A model generated the notes under the pieces. That model was given only the letters and a program-made list of their open reading frames with translations, did not search any database and was not told the origin of the DNA. From NCBI GenBank assembly GCA_963744115.1, contig CAVUSI010000001.1, forward strand, positions 124,001-188,000: a stretch of DNA of 64,000 nt, written 5' to 3'. Positions 16,316-25,176 of the stretch are shown in pieces. A program made the position numbers and the translations under genes. Source of the stretch: Chersky-267 sp963744115 (lineage in GTDB: Bacteria > Chloroflexota > Limnocylindria > Limnocylindrales > CSP1-4). The stretch's first letter is position 1, and every line of letters begins with the position of its first letter.

Positions 16316-17695
16316 GTGCCCGAGACCGTTCTGACCCCGGCGATCCGCGACCAGATCGACCGGCTCGGCCGTGCCGACATCATGGTCGGCATCCCCAGCT
16401 TCCGGAACGCCGCGACGATCGGTCACGTCGTCCGCGCCGCCCAGGCCGGCCTGGTCCAGTACTTCCCCGACCTTCGCCCGGTGCTCGTCAACGCGGACGC
16501 CGGATCCGCCGACGGCACCCAGCGCGTCGTGGCCGAGACCGAGCCGCCCGACTACATCGAGCGGATCCTCCTGGTCCGGCCGACCAACCGTCTCGAGCGG
16601 GTCGCCCTGACCTACCCCGAGGTGGACGGCGTGGGCGGCAAGGGGGCGGCGCTGCGAACGATCTTCGAGATGGCAGCCGCGCTCGAGGTGAAGGCACTCG
16701 TCGTGGTCGACTCCGATCTGCGCTCGATCGTGCCCGAGTGGATCGAGCTCCTGGCCGGGCCGATCCTCAAGGGCGGCTACGACTACGTCGCGCCGCTGTA
16801 CAGCCGCTACAAGTACGACGGCACGATCACCAACACGGTCACCTACCCGCTGACCCGGGCGCTCTACGGCCACCGGATCCGCCAGCCGATCGGCGGTGAC
16901 TTCGGCGTGTCGGGCGACCTCGTCCGCCACTACCTGGAGCTCGGCGACTGGAGCCCGGACATCTCGAAGTTCGGCATCGACATCTGGATGACGACATCGG
17001 CCCTGACCGGCGGGTACGCCGTCTGCCAGGCGCGGCTCGGGTCCAAGGTCCACGACCCGAAGGACCCGGGATCCGACCTCGGCCCGATGTTCCGCCAGGT
17101 CGTCGGCACCATCCTGCGGCTGGCGGTCGCCAACGCCGATCGCTGGCTGGCGATCCACGGGTCGCACGACGTGCCGGCCTATGGGTTCGAGCGCTACTCG
17201 GACCCCCCGCCGCTCGAGGTGAACACGATCCGCCTCTTGACGGAGTTCCATACCGGCTCGCTCGCCCTCGCCGCGACCTGGGCCGAGATGCTGACCCCGC
17301 CCACGCTCGCGACCGTGATGGAGCTCGCCGGCGAGGCTGGAGCCCTGGCCGAGGCGGCCGAACGCGCCGGCGAGGCCGACGCCGGACCCTCGATGTCAAC
17401 GGAGCGGATGGCCGACGCTCTGGCCGCCTTCCACTTCCCGGACGACCTCTGGGCGCGGGTCGTCTACGACCTGATCGTGACCGCCGCGCTCGCTCCGGCG
17501 CAGATCGAGCGGAACGTGGCAGCGCTCGTCCCGATCTACTTCGGACGGGTCGGCAGCTTCGTGATCGAGAACCGCAAGGTGACCACGGACGAGGCCGAGG
17601 AACGGGTCGAACGCCAGGCGCGGGAGTACGAGCTACTCAAGCCGTATCTGGTCGACCGCTGGAACGCGACCGCCGCGGACCGGGCCGGCGGATGA
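16316..17695 (+). CDS. GT2/GT78-like glycosyltransferase (mannosyl-/glucosylglycerate synthase type)
   Basis: 459 aa GT-A fold. IMVGIPSFRNAATIGHVV is the nucleotide-sugar entry strand, VVVDSDLRSIVPEWI carries the DxD-type motif, and QPIGGDFGVSGDLV with DIWMTTSAL resembles mannosylglycerate-synthase relatives. The C-terminal 150 residues are helical. It is the first gene of an operon with GpgS and glycerate kinase (both ATGA overlaps). This suggests synthesis of glucosylglycerate or a related compatible solute, possibly by direct transfer to glycerate. The acceptor cannot be read from the sequence. Confidence 0.75.
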   Translation: MPETVLTPAIRDQIDRLGRADIMVGIPSFRNAATIGHVVRAAQAGLVQYFPDLRPVLVNADAGSADGTQRVVAETEPPDYIERILLVRPTNRLERVALTYPEVDGVGGKGAALRTIFEMAAALEVKALVVVDSDLRSIVPEWIELLAGPILKGGYDYVAPLYSRYKYDGTITNTVTYPLTRALYGHRIRQPIGGDFGVSGDLVRHYLELGDWSPDISKFGIDIWMTTSALTGGYAVCQARLGSKVHDPKDPGSDLGPMFRQVVGTILRLAVANADRWLAIHGSHDVPAYGFERYSDPPPLEVNTIRLLTEFHTGSLALAATWAEMLTPPTLATVMELAGEAGALAEAAERAGEADAGPSMSTERMADALAAFHFPDDLWARVVYDLIVTAALAPAQIERNVAALVPIYFGRVGSFVIENRKVTTDEAEERVERQAREYELLKPYLVDRWNATAADRAGG

Positions 17696-19653
17696 GCCGA
17701 GCACCGTTACCCGCCAGGATCCTCATCCCGGTGGCGAACCCCGGGACCGCGGAGGAGCTGATCCGGATCGGCGCCGGCCTCCTTGACCAGCGTTCCGGCG
17801 CCCTCGATGTCCTCGGGATCGTCGAGGTCCCCGAAGGGATGCCGCTGTCGGAGGGCGCGACCCGTGCCCGCCACGCCCGACGCCTCCTCCAGCGCGTCCT
17901 CGACTACGCCCCGCCCGGCACGGCGATCCACCCGCTCGTCCGGATCGGGCGCCGCGCGGCGGAAGGCATCGTCGAGGCTGCGGCCGAGCAGGAGGCGGAT
18001 CTGATCATCTTCGGCTGGGGCGGGAAGCAGTCGCTCCAGACGTCCGCCACGGATACGACCGCCGGCGGCGAGCCGGGCAGGCGACGCCGGCCGCGAACCG
18101 TGGATGGCGGCCCGACGGTCGTGAGCCCGACGATCGACGCGGTCGTCCGCGAGTCCCCGTGTGACATCGTCGTCGTCAAGCAGCGCGGATCGCCGGAGAT
18201 CAAGCGGATCCTCGTCCCGGTCCGCGGCGGACCGCACGCCGAGCTCGCCCTCACGTTCGCCGACGCCCTCGGGCGAGCCAATGGTGCCGACGTCGTCGTG
18301 CTCCACCTCGTCCCGCCGGGCATCACCCTGGCCGTCCGCGCCCAGGCCGAGCGTGCGCTGGCCGCGTTCATCAAGACCCACATCAAGGGTCGGGCCGAGC
18401 CGCTTGTCCGTGAGGCGAGCAACGTCCGCAACGCGATCCTGCGTGAGGCGGAGCACGCCGACCTCGTCGTCATGGGAGCGTCGGCGACGCCGGGTGGCGG
18501 CGACTCGTCGCTGTTCGGCGCGATCCCCGAGGCCATCGCTGCCCGGGCCAAGCCGAGCGTCGTCGTGGTCAAGACCCGCGAGTCGATCAACCGGGTGACG
18601 TTCGAGCAGCTCGCCGAGAAGGCGGAGACCCTGGCGGCCGCCGATCGGGCCGCCGAAGAGGCCCGGGCGATCCCAGCGCGGGTGGAGCGCTGGTTCGGCG
18701 AATCCAACTACCACCACGCGGAGTTCGCCGATCTGCGGCGGCTGGCCAACCTGAAGGAGGCCCAGGGAGTCACCGTCAGCCTGATCCTGCCGACCCTCAA
18801 CGAGGAGGAGACGATCGGGCCGATCGTTCGGCGGGCGATCCGCGAGATGATGGGCCGGGTCCCGTTGCTCGACGAGATCCTGGTGATCGACTCCGAGTCG
18901 ACCGATCGGACGCGCGAGATCGCCGAGGCCGAGGGCGCCCGGGTCGTCGAGCACCCCACGGTGCTGCCGAGATACGGCTCGTTCAAGGGCAAGGGTGAGG
19001 CGCTCTGGAAGTCGCTCCACGAGACCTCCGGCGACATCATCGTGTGGGCCGACACGGACGTCCGCAATTGGCACCCGCGGATGGTCTACGGGACGCTCGG
19101 ACCGCTCCTCGTCGAGCCGCGGCTGCAGTACGTCAAGGGCTACTACCAGCGGCCGATCGTCGAGGAGGGGATCCTCAAGGAAGGCGGCGGCGGTCGGGTC
19201 ACCGAGCTCGTCGCGCGGCCGCTGATCAATCTGTTCTACCCGGAGCTGTCCGGCTTCATCCAGCCCCTGGCCGGGGAATATGCCGGCCGTCGCTCGCTGC
19301 TCGAGACGATCCCGTTCTTCACCGGGTATGCGGTCGAGATGGGGCACCTGATCGACATCGCCGAGCGGGTCGGCATCGAGGGACTCGGGCAGGTCGACCT
19401 CGAGCGGCGGGTCCATCGCAACCAGGAGCTCGAAGGCCTGTCGCGGATGTCGTTCGTCATCCTCCAGGCCGTCATGAAGCGGCTCGAGGAGCGACGCAAG
19501 GCGCGGCTGTTCGCCGAGCTCGGCTCGACGATGAAGCTGCCCCGCTCGGGCCGGGGCCGGCTCGGTCTCGAGGTCATCGAGCTGGCCGACCACGAGCGAC
19601 CGCCGATGATCCGGATCCCCGAGTACGTCGAGCGCCGCAACGGGTCGGGATGA
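17692..19653 (+). CDS. Tandem universal stress domains fused to glucosyl-3-phosphoglycerate synthase (GT81)
   Basis: 653 aa. Residues about 8-160 and 175-300 are two UspA-type domains: ARILIPVANPGTAEELIRIG, then KRILVPVRGGPHAELALTFAD ending VVMGASATPGGGDSSLFGAIPE. From about 360 the sequence is GpgS: SLILPTLNEEETIG, IDSESTDRTREIA, GKGEALWKSL, VWADTDVRNWHPRMVYG, GFIQPLAGEYAGRRSLLE and FTGYAVEMGHLIDI. GpgS moves glucose to 3-phosphoglycerate. The stress domains may sense ATP or energy state, which is inference. The start ATG overlaps the upstream stop (ATGA), as its stop does the kinase start. Clean frame. Confidence 0.9.
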   Translation: MSRAPLPARILIPVANPGTAEELIRIGAGLLDQRSGALDVLGIVEVPEGMPLSEGATRARHARRLLQRVLDYAPPGTAIHPLVRIGRRAAEGIVEAAAEQEADLIIFGWGGKQSLQTSATDTTAGGEPGRRRRPRTVDGGPTVVSPTIDAVVRESPCDIVVVKQRGSPEIKRILVPVRGGPHAELALTFADALGRANGADVVVLHLVPPGITLAVRAQAERALAAFIKTHIKGRAEPLVREASNVRNAILREAEHADLVVMGASATPGGGDSSLFGAIPEAIAARAKPSVVVVKTRESINRVTFEQLAEKAETLAAADRAAEEARAIPARVERWFGESNYHHAEFADLRRLANLKEAQGVTVSLILPTLNEEETIGPIVRRAIREMMGRVPLLDEILVIDSESTDRTREIAEAEGARVVEHPTVLPRYGSFKGKGEALWKSLHETSGDIIVWADTDVRNWHPRMVYGTLGPLLVEPRLQYVKGYYQRPIVEEGILKEGGGGRVTELVARPLINLFYPELSGFIQPLAGEYAGRRSLLETIPFFTGYAVEMGHLIDIAERVGIEGLGQVDLERRVHRNQELEGLSRMSFVILQAVMKRLEERRKARLFAELGSTMKLPRSGRGRLGLEVIELADHERPPMIRIPEYVERRNGSG

Positions 19654-20861
19654 CCCCGAGCTCAGACGCGGGGACCGGCCAGGCGCGCGCCGCGCCGGGA
19701 CGAACCGTCGTGTTCGCTCCCGATTCGTTCAAGGGCTCGCTGTCATCGGTGGAGGTGGCCCGGTCCCTGGCCGACGGGTGGGCGCTCGCCCGCCCGGGTG
19801 ATCGCCTCCTCCTCGCGCCGCTGGCGGACGGCGGCGAAGGGACGCTCGCTGCGATCGAGGCCGCCGGCGGCTGGGAACGCCGGGTCGCCCGGGTCCTCGC
19901 CCCGGCCTTCGTCGAGATCGACGCGGCGTGGTTGCGCTCGACGACGGGCGATCGAGCGGTGGTCGAGCTCGCCCAGGCTTCCGGGCTGTCGCTCGTGGCG
20001 CCCGCGGATCGCCATCCACTTCATCTGAGCACGGTCGGCACGGGCCAGCTGCTCAAGGCGGCCCTCGATACCGGGATCCGCCGCATCACGCTGGGCATCG
20101 GCGGCAGTGCCACGAACGACGGGGGCGGTGGGATCCTCGAGGCGCTCGGCGCCAGACTGCGCGACGACGGCGGCGGGACGACCGCGGCTGGACGGCCGTC
20201 CACCATCCCCGTCCGCTTCGAGTCGATCGCCCGGATCGACCTCGACGGTCTTGATCATCGCCTGGGCGAGGTCGATCTGCGGATCGCGTGCGACGTCACG
20301 AACCCACTCCTCGGCCCGACCGGTGCCACAGCGGTCTACGGTCCGCAGAAGGGGGCGACCGAAGACGACCGCGCGATCCTCGACCACGCGCTCGAGCTCT
20401 ACGCCGACGCGCTGGAGATCGCGACCGGCCGACGCGAGCGCGACACGCCGGGGGCCGGCGCGGCCGGTGGGGTGGGCTTCGGGCTGTTGTGCCTGCGCGA
20501 TCGCTTCCGCTCGCTGGAGCTCGTTCCGGGGGTCGATCTCGTGGCCCAGGAGACCGGGCTCGACGCGAAGCTGGCGATGGCCGACATCGTCGTCACCGGC
20601 GAAGGTCGGATCGATGCCCAGACCGCCTTCGGCAAGACCGCTCTCGGCGTCGCGCGACGAGCCCGGGCCGCCGGGGTCCGCTGCATCGCGGTGGGAGGGG
20701 GCGTCGAGCCCGACGGGGTCGCCGCCCTGGCCGAGCTTGGCGTCGAGGTCGTGCCCGTGCACCTGGAGCCGATCGCCATCGACCAGGCCATCGCCGCTGG
20801 GGCGGCTCCCCTCTTGGCCTGTGGCGAGCGCCTGGCCCGGTCGGTCCCTGCTGTTGACTAA
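19650..20861 (+). CDS. Glycerate kinase (GlxK family)
   Basis: 403 aa. FAPDSFKGSLSSVEVARSLADG at the start, PLADGGEGT, GIGGSATNDGGGG and YGPQKGATEDD are signatures of the GlxK/GarK glycerate kinases, and DIVVTGEGRIDAQTAFGKT closes the active site. It phosphorylates glycerate (GlxK members usually at O2). Placed in an operon with GpgS it could return glycerate released from glucosylglycerate to glycolysis or tune the acceptor pool. The ATG at 19650 overlaps the GpgS stop. The stop codon lies inside the palindromic motif of the downstream toxin-antitoxin promoter. Confidence 0.92.
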   Translation: MTPSSDAGTGQARAAPGRTVVFAPDSFKGSLSSVEVARSLADGWALARPGDRLLLAPLADGGEGTLAAIEAAGGWERRVARVLAPAFVEIDAAWLRSTTGDRAVVELAQASGLSLVAPADRHPLHLSTVGTGQLLKAALDTGIRRITLGIGGSATNDGGGGILEALGARLRDDGGGTTAAGRPSTIPVRFESIARIDLDGLDHRLGEVDLRIACDVTNPLLGPTGATAVYGPQKGATEDDRAILDHALELYADALEIATGRRERDTPGAGAAGGVGFGLLCLRDRFRSLELVPGVDLVAQETGLDAKLAMADIVVTGEGRIDAQTAFGKTALGVARRARAAGVRCIAVGGGVEPDGVAALAELGVEVVPVHLEPIAIDQAIAAGAAPLLACGERLARSVPAVD

Positions 20862-20878
20862 GTCCTCGGACTAAGTCA
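20857..20878. promoter_or_regulatory. Two palindromic boxes upstream of the antitoxin gene (candidate operator)
   Basis: GACTAAGTC occurs at 20857-20865 and 20870-20878. Each is a GACT-A-AGTC palindrome, 13 bp centre to centre, and the pair ends 10 nt before the antitoxin ATG. Phd/YefM antitoxins repress their own operons by binding short palindromes in tandem, so this is the likely operator. Confidence 0.6.
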
Positions 20879-20888
20879 CCCTGATGGC

Positions 20889-21149
20889 ATGGCCGACGTC
20901 ACCGTCAACATCCACGAGGCGAAGACGCACCTGTCGCGCCTCCTGGCCCGAGTCGAGCAGGGCGAGCGGATCGTGATCGCGCGGGCCGGTCGTCCGATCG
21001 CGGTCCTCGATGCCGTCGAGCAGACCCCTCGACGGCGGACACCCGGGCACGATCGGATCGTGATTCGGGAGGACTTCGACGATCCGCTCCCGGAGCTCGA
21101 CCCCGATTACATGCATCCAGATGATCCGATGCGCGACGGGCCCGGGTGA
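20889..21149 (+). CDS. Phd/YefM-family antitoxin
   Basis: 86 aa. The N-terminal VTVNIHEAKTHLSRLLARVEQGERIVIARAGRPIAVL is the DNA-binding and dimerisation domain of the Phd/YefM family. The acidic C-terminus (ELDPDYMHPDDP) would wrap the toxin. The stop overlaps the GTG start of the PIN toxin (GTGA), so the two are translationally coupled. Two GACTAAGTC palindromes lie just upstream. Confidence 0.9.
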   Translation: MADVTVNIHEAKTHLSRLLARVEQGERIVIARAGRPIAVLDAVEQTPRRRTPGHDRIVIREDFDDPLPELDPDYMHPDDPMRDGPG

Positions 21150-21535
21150 GGGTCCTTCTCGACACGCACGTGGTCCTATGGTGGGCGATGGATGGGGGTG
21201 CTCGACTGTCCGACCGGAGCAGAGACATGATCGCGGACGCGGGAACCGAGGTGGTCGTCAGCACCATCAGCGCAGCTGAGATCTCGATCAAGGCCGGCCG
21301 AGGTCGACTGGAGCTGCCCGATGCGCCGGAACGATACGTGACCGGGCTGATCCGACGGAACGGCTTCACGATCCTGCCGGTCCAACTGGCTCACGCGCTG
21401 AGGTCGGGCGCCCTCCCGCCGATCCATCGCGATCCGTGGGACCGCATCTTGATCGCACAGTCGCAGCTCGAGGACCTGCCGATCATCACCGTCGATCCGT
21501 CGATCGGCCTCTACGACGTCGACACGATCTGGTGA
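21146..21535 (+). CDS. VapC-type PIN-domain toxin ribonuclease
   Basis: 129 aa. LLDTHVVLWW supplies the first acidic residue, STISAAEISIKAGRGRL the Glu, and HRDPWDRILIAQS the last Asp pair of a PIN nuclease (COG3744 type, often paired with Phd-like antitoxins). It is expected to cleave RNA, typically tRNA or rRNA, when the antitoxin is lost; the target is unknown. The start is GTG at 21146, coupled to the antitoxin. The stop overlaps the start of the endonuclease III gene as another GTGA. Confidence 0.9.
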   Translation: MRVLLDTHVVLWWAMDGGARLSDRSRDMIADAGTEVVVSTISAAEISIKAGRGRLELPDAPERYVTGLIRRNGFTILPVQLAHALRSGALPPIHRDPWDRILIAQSQLEDLPIITVDPSIGLYDVDTIW

Positions 21536-22378
21536 CGACGACCGCGAGGCCACGACCGGCCAAGCCAAGGCCGAAGGCAAGACCGAAGAAGCGCCGTTCG
21601 CCGGATCCGTTCAAGGCCTGGGCACGGCGGCTGGAGCGAACGCGACCCGGACTCGTCCCGTTCGTCCTGGACGGTCTGGCGTCCGAGTACGGGCATCCGG
21701 TCTGGGAGCGGCGCCTCGATCCGACCAGCGAGCTGGTCCTGACGATCCTGACCCAGAACACCGCCGACGTGAACGCCGAGCACGCGTTCGAGGCGCTCCG
21801 CCGCGCCTACCCCGGCAGGCGGCGCCGTCGAGACGCACCGAGCGTCGGCGGGCTGGGGTGGGGTCGGCCTCGCGGACTCGGCCGCGCCCGATTGGGCTGC
21901 CGTCGAGACCGCCCCGGTCGAGGAGCTGATCGAGGTCATCCGTCCGGGCGGCCTGGCGGTCCAGAAGACGCCGCGGATCCAGGCCGCACTGCGGACGATC
22001 CGTGAGGAGCGGGGTGACCACTCCCTGGAGTTCCTCGGCGACATGCCCGCCCTCGAAGCCCGGGACTGGCTGACCCGGATCGGTGGCATCGGCCGGAAGA
22101 CCGCGTCGGTCCTGCTGCTGTTCTGCTTCGGGACCCCGCTCATGCCGGTCGACCGCCACGTCGAGCGGGTGAGCCATCGGATCGGGCTGATCGGACCCAA
22201 GGCGAGCGCCGACGACGCCCACGAGATCTACCTCGCGCTGCTCGAGCCGGACCAGATGTACGAGGCGCACGTCAACCTCATCACCCACGGCCGGCGGATC
22301 TGCCACGCCCGGAACCCGGAGTGCGCCCGCTGCCCCGTCCGCGCCCGGTGCCGGTTCGTCGACCCGAAGGCTCCCTGA
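21532..22378 (+). CDS. nth: Endonuclease III-family DNA glycosylase, frameshifted once
   Basis: Base-excision enzyme for oxidised bases. A lysine-rich tail precedes TSELVLTILTQNTADVNAEHAFEALRRAYPG in the first frame. The second frame gives EELIEVIRPGGLAVQKTPRIQ, the helix-hairpin-helix GIGRKTASV with the catalytic Lys, PVDRHVERV with the catalytic Asp, and the iron-sulfur loop Cx6Cx2Cx5C (CHARNPECARCPVRARC). The break is near 21,812 at a run of C. The 847-nt span becomes 282 whole codons after removing one base, so one extra base explains it. The GTG at 21532 overlaps the vapC stop. Confidence 0.88.
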
Positions 22379-22409
22379 TCGCCGACCGGGGACGGCCTCC
22401 GGCACTGCC

Positions 22410-22415
22410 TATACT
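22410..22415 (+). promoter_or_regulatory. Candidate -10 hexamer TATACT of the response-regulator gene
   Basis: TATACT, a near-consensus -10, ends 6 nt before the ATG at 22422. There is no Shine-Dalgarno, so a leaderless transcript is likely for the two-component operon. Confidence 0.55.
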
Positions 22416-22421
22416 CGAACG

Positions 22422-23198
22422 ATGCTGAGCAACGATCCGACCGGCCCACATGGATCGATCTCGCCCCGCATCCTCCTCGTCGACGACGACCCGAATCTGC
22501 TGGTCGTGCTCAGCGAGCGCCTCACGGCCGACGGCTTCGACGTGGCCACCGCGCGCGACGGGCGTGAGGCGCTCCGGCGCCTGGCCACCGGCTGGCCGGA
22601 CCTGCTGATCATCGACATGATGATGCCGCGTCTCGACGGGTTGTCCCTCGCCCGCGAGATCAAGGCGCGCGCCGACCTCCCGATCATCGTCCTGTCGGCG
22701 ATCGACGCCGGGGACAGCAAGGCCGATGTCCTCGACGAGATCGCCGAGGACTACATCACCAAGCCGTACCACTACCCGGAGTTGCGGGCGCGGGTCAATC
22801 GCGTGCTCCGTCGGCTCGGCGACCGGGTCCCCCGACGGAGCCTCGTCCTCGGCCCGCAGGTCGTGCTCGAGCTCCATCGTCGCCAGGCGATCGTATCCGG
22901 CGAAGCGGTCCAGCTGACGCCGACCGAGTCGCGACTCCTGTACGCCCTCGTCGCCAACCTGGGCCACGTCGTGACCACCGAGACGCTGCTGGCTCGGGGC
23001 TGGGCGGAGACCGAGGACGCGGATCCCTCCTACGTCTGGGTGACGATGCGTCGACTGAGGACGAAGCTCGAGCCGGATCCGAACCATCCGGCTCACCTGT
23101 TGACGGTCCGCGGGGTGGGCTATCGGCTGGTCTCCATCGACCAGCCGGACGAGGCCGCCGAGTGGGCGCTGGATCGCCCGGTCGACCCGGTTCCCTGA
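22422..23198 (+). CDS. OmpR-family response regulator
   Basis: 258 aa. The receiver domain has LLVDDDPNL, the phospho-acceptor Asp in LLIIDMMMPRLDG, the conserved Ser in IIVLSAIDAG and Lys in YITKPYHYPEL. The C-terminal winged helix ends in SYVWVTMRRLRTKLEPDPNHP and LLTVRGVGYRL, typical of OmpR/PhoB DNA-binding domains. The partner kinase starts 5 nt downstream. Target genes unknown. Confidence 0.93.
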   Translation: MLSNDPTGPHGSISPRILLVDDDPNLLVVLSERLTADGFDVATARDGREALRRLATGWPDLLIIDMMMPRLDGLSLAREIKARADLPIIVLSAIDAGDSKADVLDEIAEDYITKPYHYPELRARVNRVLRRLGDRVPRRSLVLGPQVVLELHRRQAIVSGEAVQLTPTESRLLYALVANLGHVVTTETLLARGWAETEDADPSYVWVTMRRLRTKLEPDPNHPAHLLTVRGVGYRLVSIDQPDEAAEWALDRPVDPVP

Positions 23199-23203
23199 GC
23201 CAC

Positions 23204-24838
23204 GTGGACGGACCGCAGCCGACCGAGGCCGAACCCAGCGAGGCCGTCGCGGAGACCCACGCGGACGCGCCGGCCTCGGCCGAGGCCGGACCGAACGAGG
23301 CCGAACCCACCGAGGCCGAACCCATCGAGGCCGTCGCGGACGACGAGACGGGCGAGTCGGCCGGCGACTCGGCGGCCGTCGCGGCGCACTTGGCCGAGAC
23401 CGAGCCGCTGGTCCTCAGCGGCGACGCCGACGCCGAGCGGGTCGACTCGGGGATCTCGTTCCGGAGCCGCCTGACGATCTCCCTGGTGGCCGCAGCGGTC
23501 CTCCCCCTCGCCTCGTTCGGCCTCGTGGTCGTCGCGGCCGAGCGCTTCGTGCCCGGACCCGGGCGAGACGCTGCCGCGCGTGCTGATCCTGACGATCGCG
23601 ATCGCCGCGCTCCTGGCGGTCCTCGTCGCGTTCGCCCTGGCGTCCGATCTCACCGCCCCGCTTCGGGCGATCGCCACGGCCGTCGACCGGGTCTCGACCG
23701 GCGACCTGAGCACGCCGATCACCGTCAGTGGTGACGACGAGCTCGCCCGCCTGGCGGAATCCCACAACCGCCTTGCCGCGGAGCTCGAACGGCGCAATCG
23801 CGAGCTCGGGCGGATCCTGGCAGCGCTGGTGGCGGCGTCACCGCGCGACGGCGTGGCCTGGCTGATCGGCCGTGCGGCCGAGGATGCCAGGACAGCGTTC
23901 GGGATGGTCGATGCCCGGATCCTGCTCGTCGACCCGCTCGAGGTCCCCGCCGAGGAACGGGTGCCGGGCGAGGCGTTGCCGGTGCGGGCGTCGCTGCGGG
24001 CGGGCGAGGATCGCCTCGGTCTGCTCATCGGCCACCTGCCGGCGACGCGAGCGTGGGAGCGCGCCGACCAGGACCTCCTCGAGCTGTTCGCAAGCGAGAT
24101 CGGGGTGGCCGTCCGGAATGCCCAGCTGTTCGAGCGGGTCGGCGCCCAGAACGCCCGGCTGCTCGAGCTCGATGCCGCCAAGGACGACTTCCTGCGCGGC
24201 GTCAGTCACAACCTCCAGACGCCGCTGACCAGCATCCGCGCCTACGCCGAGCGACTCGATGCAGAGCGTCCGGACCGACGCCTGGGGATCATCGCGGAGC
24301 AGGCGGAACGCTGAGCCGGATGGTCCGCCAGTTGCTGACCGTCAGCCGGTTGGAGGCAGGCACCCTCCGCCCGGAGGCCGACGTCTTCGGGCTGGCTCCC
24401 CGGATCCGCCGGGCGTGGGAGGCGCTCGGGGCGGAGGCCGTCCCGTTCAGCCTCGACGACCGGTCGGGCGGCTGGCTCGCCGTCGCCGACGGCGACCAGG
24501 TCGACCAGGTCCTGTGGGCGCTGCTCGACAACGCGATCAAGTACGGGCGTCGCGGACCGGTCGACGTGACGATCGACGTCGACGCCACGGCCGATCGCCT
24601 CCGTCTGACGATCGCCGATCACGGTCCGGGCATCCCCGAGGCCGAGCGCGAGGCGCTCTTCGCCCGGTTCGCCCGGGTCGGCGATCAGTCGGCCGAGGAT
24701 GGCAGCGGGCTTGGCCTGTATGTTTCGCGCGAGCTCGCCCGATCGATGGATGGCGACCTGGTCCTCGAGCCGGCCGAGGCTGATCGAGGGGCCGCGTTCA
24801 CCGTCGTCCTGCCGGCCGAGCAGGCCCTCGAGGTCTGA
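23204..24838 (+). CDS. HAMP/GAF sensor histidine kinase, frameshifted twice
   Basis: Partner of the response regulator. A long acidic N-terminus with repeated EAEPxEA units (residues 1-80) is followed by a membrane segment (about 91-112), a very short outside loop, a second segment (about 126-146), a HAMP region (LTAPLRAIATAVDRVSTGDL), a GAF-like module, the HisKA box VSHNLQTPLTSIRAYAERL with His near 334, and the ATPase domain (LLDNAIKYG, ADHGPGIPE, GSGLGLYVSREL). Frame breaks: near 23,560 (one extra base) and near 24,312 (one missing base), which cancel; the 1,635-nt span is 545 whole codons. Start GTG 23204 chosen as the first start after the regulator stop. Confidence 0.88.
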
Positions 24839-24844
24839 ACCCGG

Positions 24845-25067
24845 TCAGTTCGTGGCGGTCGACTGGGTGACGTCCCCGTCGGATGCCGTCCGCGCCGCGG
24901 CCCGACGCCACAGGAGACCGAACGGGTCTCCGGCGACCATGACCGCGGCGACGATGCCGAGGACCGGTCCGAACAGGTCGCTCAGGCCCGAGGTGGTAGG
25001 CGATGAGGTTGCCGAGATACCAGCCGGCGAAGAGCCACAGGACGCCGGCGGCGACGCGCTTGTTCAT
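24845..25067 (-). CDS. Small membrane protein, about 73 aa, frameshifted once
   Basis: The first frame gives MNKRVAAGVLWLFAGWYLGNLIAYHLG, one membrane segment. The next frame continues LSDLFGPVLGIVAAVMVAGDPF, a second hydrophobic segment, and ends in a polar tail at TGA 24847-24845. One extra G near 24,985-24,990 explains the break: the 223-nt span then becomes 74 codons. AAGGTGGG lies upstream of the ATG. It converges on the kinase gene. Function unknown; similar two-segment proteins are common in this kind of genome. Confidence 0.68.
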
Positions 25068-25176
25068 GGAGCCCACCTTCGCCGCTCCTCGTGGCTGCGG
25101 CCAGAACACGGAAGTACTGGCCACACCTAACCCCACCAGACCGTGGCAAGGTGCCGTGTAAGGTGCATCCGCGACC

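Noticed and set aside
17707..19593. 628-aa minus-strand open frame
   Set aside because: Antisense of the USP-GpgS gene; composition is Asp/Arg/Gly repeat-like and no start signal is seen.
23204..23440. EAEPxEA repeats at the kinase N-terminus as a separate repeat element
   Set aside because: They are in frame with the kinase and look like a low-complexity acidic extension, not an independent DNA repeat.
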